Below, one piece after another: positions 15,001 through 15,499 of a DNA stretch of 15,499 nt. The stretch's first letter is position 1. The number at the start of each line of letters is the position of its first letter. A model generated the notes under the pieces. That model saw only the letters and a list, made by a program, of their open reading frames with translations, did no database searches and was not told the origin of the DNA. Origin of the DNA: Gammaproteobacteria bacterium (lineage in GTDB: Bacteria > Pseudomonadota > Gammaproteobacteria > SZUA-140); NCBI GenBank assembly GCA_026982145.1, contig JALSHQ010000277.1, positions 1-15,499 of the forward strand. The letters run 5' to 3'. The translations under genes were made by a program, and so were the position numbers.

Positions 15001-15499
15001 TTAGCGTAAACGTTTAGATTGGCGTCTTGAAAGTAGTAGGCCAAAAAGCCCAAGTCCTAGAAGTGTGGCTGTTGCGGGTGCGGGTACGCTAGTGCTGCAC
15101 GCATCATTATTGGTAGAAAAGTTCCCAAAGCCCCATTGAAAAGGGTCGATGGTAACCGAGGTGATCGCAGAGCACTGTCCTGCACTATTATTAACGGAGA
15201 GGCCAAACCCAGGTGTGTTGTTTGCGCCAAGTCCGAAGTAATATCTGTCAGAGATGCTATTTCCGTTGCTTTCAGTCGCTGTTAACCAGCCGCGGGCGGG
15301 CATATTTGAGCCAACATTAAATGAGAACGCACGGGTGTTTTCTGGGAGCAGAATGGTGACTAGGTTTACGCTGGTGGTAAAAATATCATAATCGCTAAGC
15401 TCGCCGTTGATCGTAAGCGCAAAACAACCCCCACCCTATCGCCTTGATTGAATCCACGCCATGCCCCGCGATTTCCATCGCAGCGGAGCATGACGATGA
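15001..15499 (-). CDS. PEP-CTERM sorting domain protein (partial, apparent frameshift)
   Basis: The C-terminus is a PEP-CTERM/exosortase sorting signal: VPAPAT, then the membrane segment ATLLGLGLFGLLL, then a basic end SRRQSKRLR. The motif reads PAP instead of PEP. Exosortase substrates are exported, anchored and cleaved, usually in bacteria that make exopolysaccharide. Upstream residues are Asn/Ser/Gly/Thr-rich with few charges, as in secreted proteins, and no named domain is recognised. An ATG at 15303 is not a credible start because the same frame continues with protein-like sequence up to 15435, where it meets a stop (15436-15438). The neighbouring frame is open from there to the window end and reads GFNQGDRVG just before the junction. 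One extra G in the G5 run (C run 15428-15432 on the plus strand) would join the two frames. The N-terminus and signal peptide lie beyond the window. This may be a decaying gene, a phase-variable tract or a sequencing error. Confidence 0.75.

Overview
The window reads as chromosome of a gammaproteobacterium. The evidence is the ssrA-smpB, ratA-ratB-bamE and fur gene neighbourhood, a GTG-started classical Fur, a short type I QueF, and a canonical SMC protein rather than MukB. A PEP-CTERM protein gene at the right edge suggests an exopolysaccharide-forming environmental lineage. I cannot name the genus. Gene density is high and most genes are housekeeping.

Layout. (1) Positions 1-2151 hold the end of a Wadjet (Jet) anti-plasmid operon: the C-terminal part of the SMC-like ATPase JetC, then an overlapping complete jetD. 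These genes look AT-richer than the rest. They stop about 250 bp from the 3' end of ssrA, a classical integration site, so they are probably the inner edge of a defence island lying mostly left of the window. (2) Positions 2362-3342 hold the trans-translation pair on the minus strand, ssrA (tmRNA, deduced tag ANEDNYALAA, with its own terminator) and smpB. (3) Positions 3472-5764, plus strand: an 11-TM Na+-coupled NSS transporter, then overlapping ratA and ratB. (4) bamE (minus) is convergent with ratB and divergent from fur (plus), which is followed by a DUF2452 gene. (5) Positions 7184-8767, minus strand: cysZ then uppP, 3 bp apart. (6) A stand-alone receiver-domain response regulator (plus) is preceded by a 345-bp gap containing a 7+7 bp inverted repeat. 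(7) Positions 9487-11186, minus strand: queF and an FGGY sugar kinase of the ribulose-kinase type. (8) smc (plus, 1154 aa) is followed by a terminator region and a PEP-CTERM gene (minus) that runs off the window and appears frame-shifted.

How the genes work together. ssrA and smpB rescue stalled ribosomes. bamE and uppP serve the outer membrane and cell-wall carrier cycle. cysZ supplies sulfate and fur controls iron. queF makes preQ1 for tRNA queuosine, and smc organises the chromosome. Jet is a second, defence-type SMC machine that acts on plasmids.

I looked for an undescribed system and found no strong case. The accessory content is a known system (Wadjet), cut by the window edge. The most useful leads are the island junction at ssrA, the disrupted PEP-CTERM gene, the missing zipA-ligA partners of smc, and the palindrome in front of the orphan response regulator.
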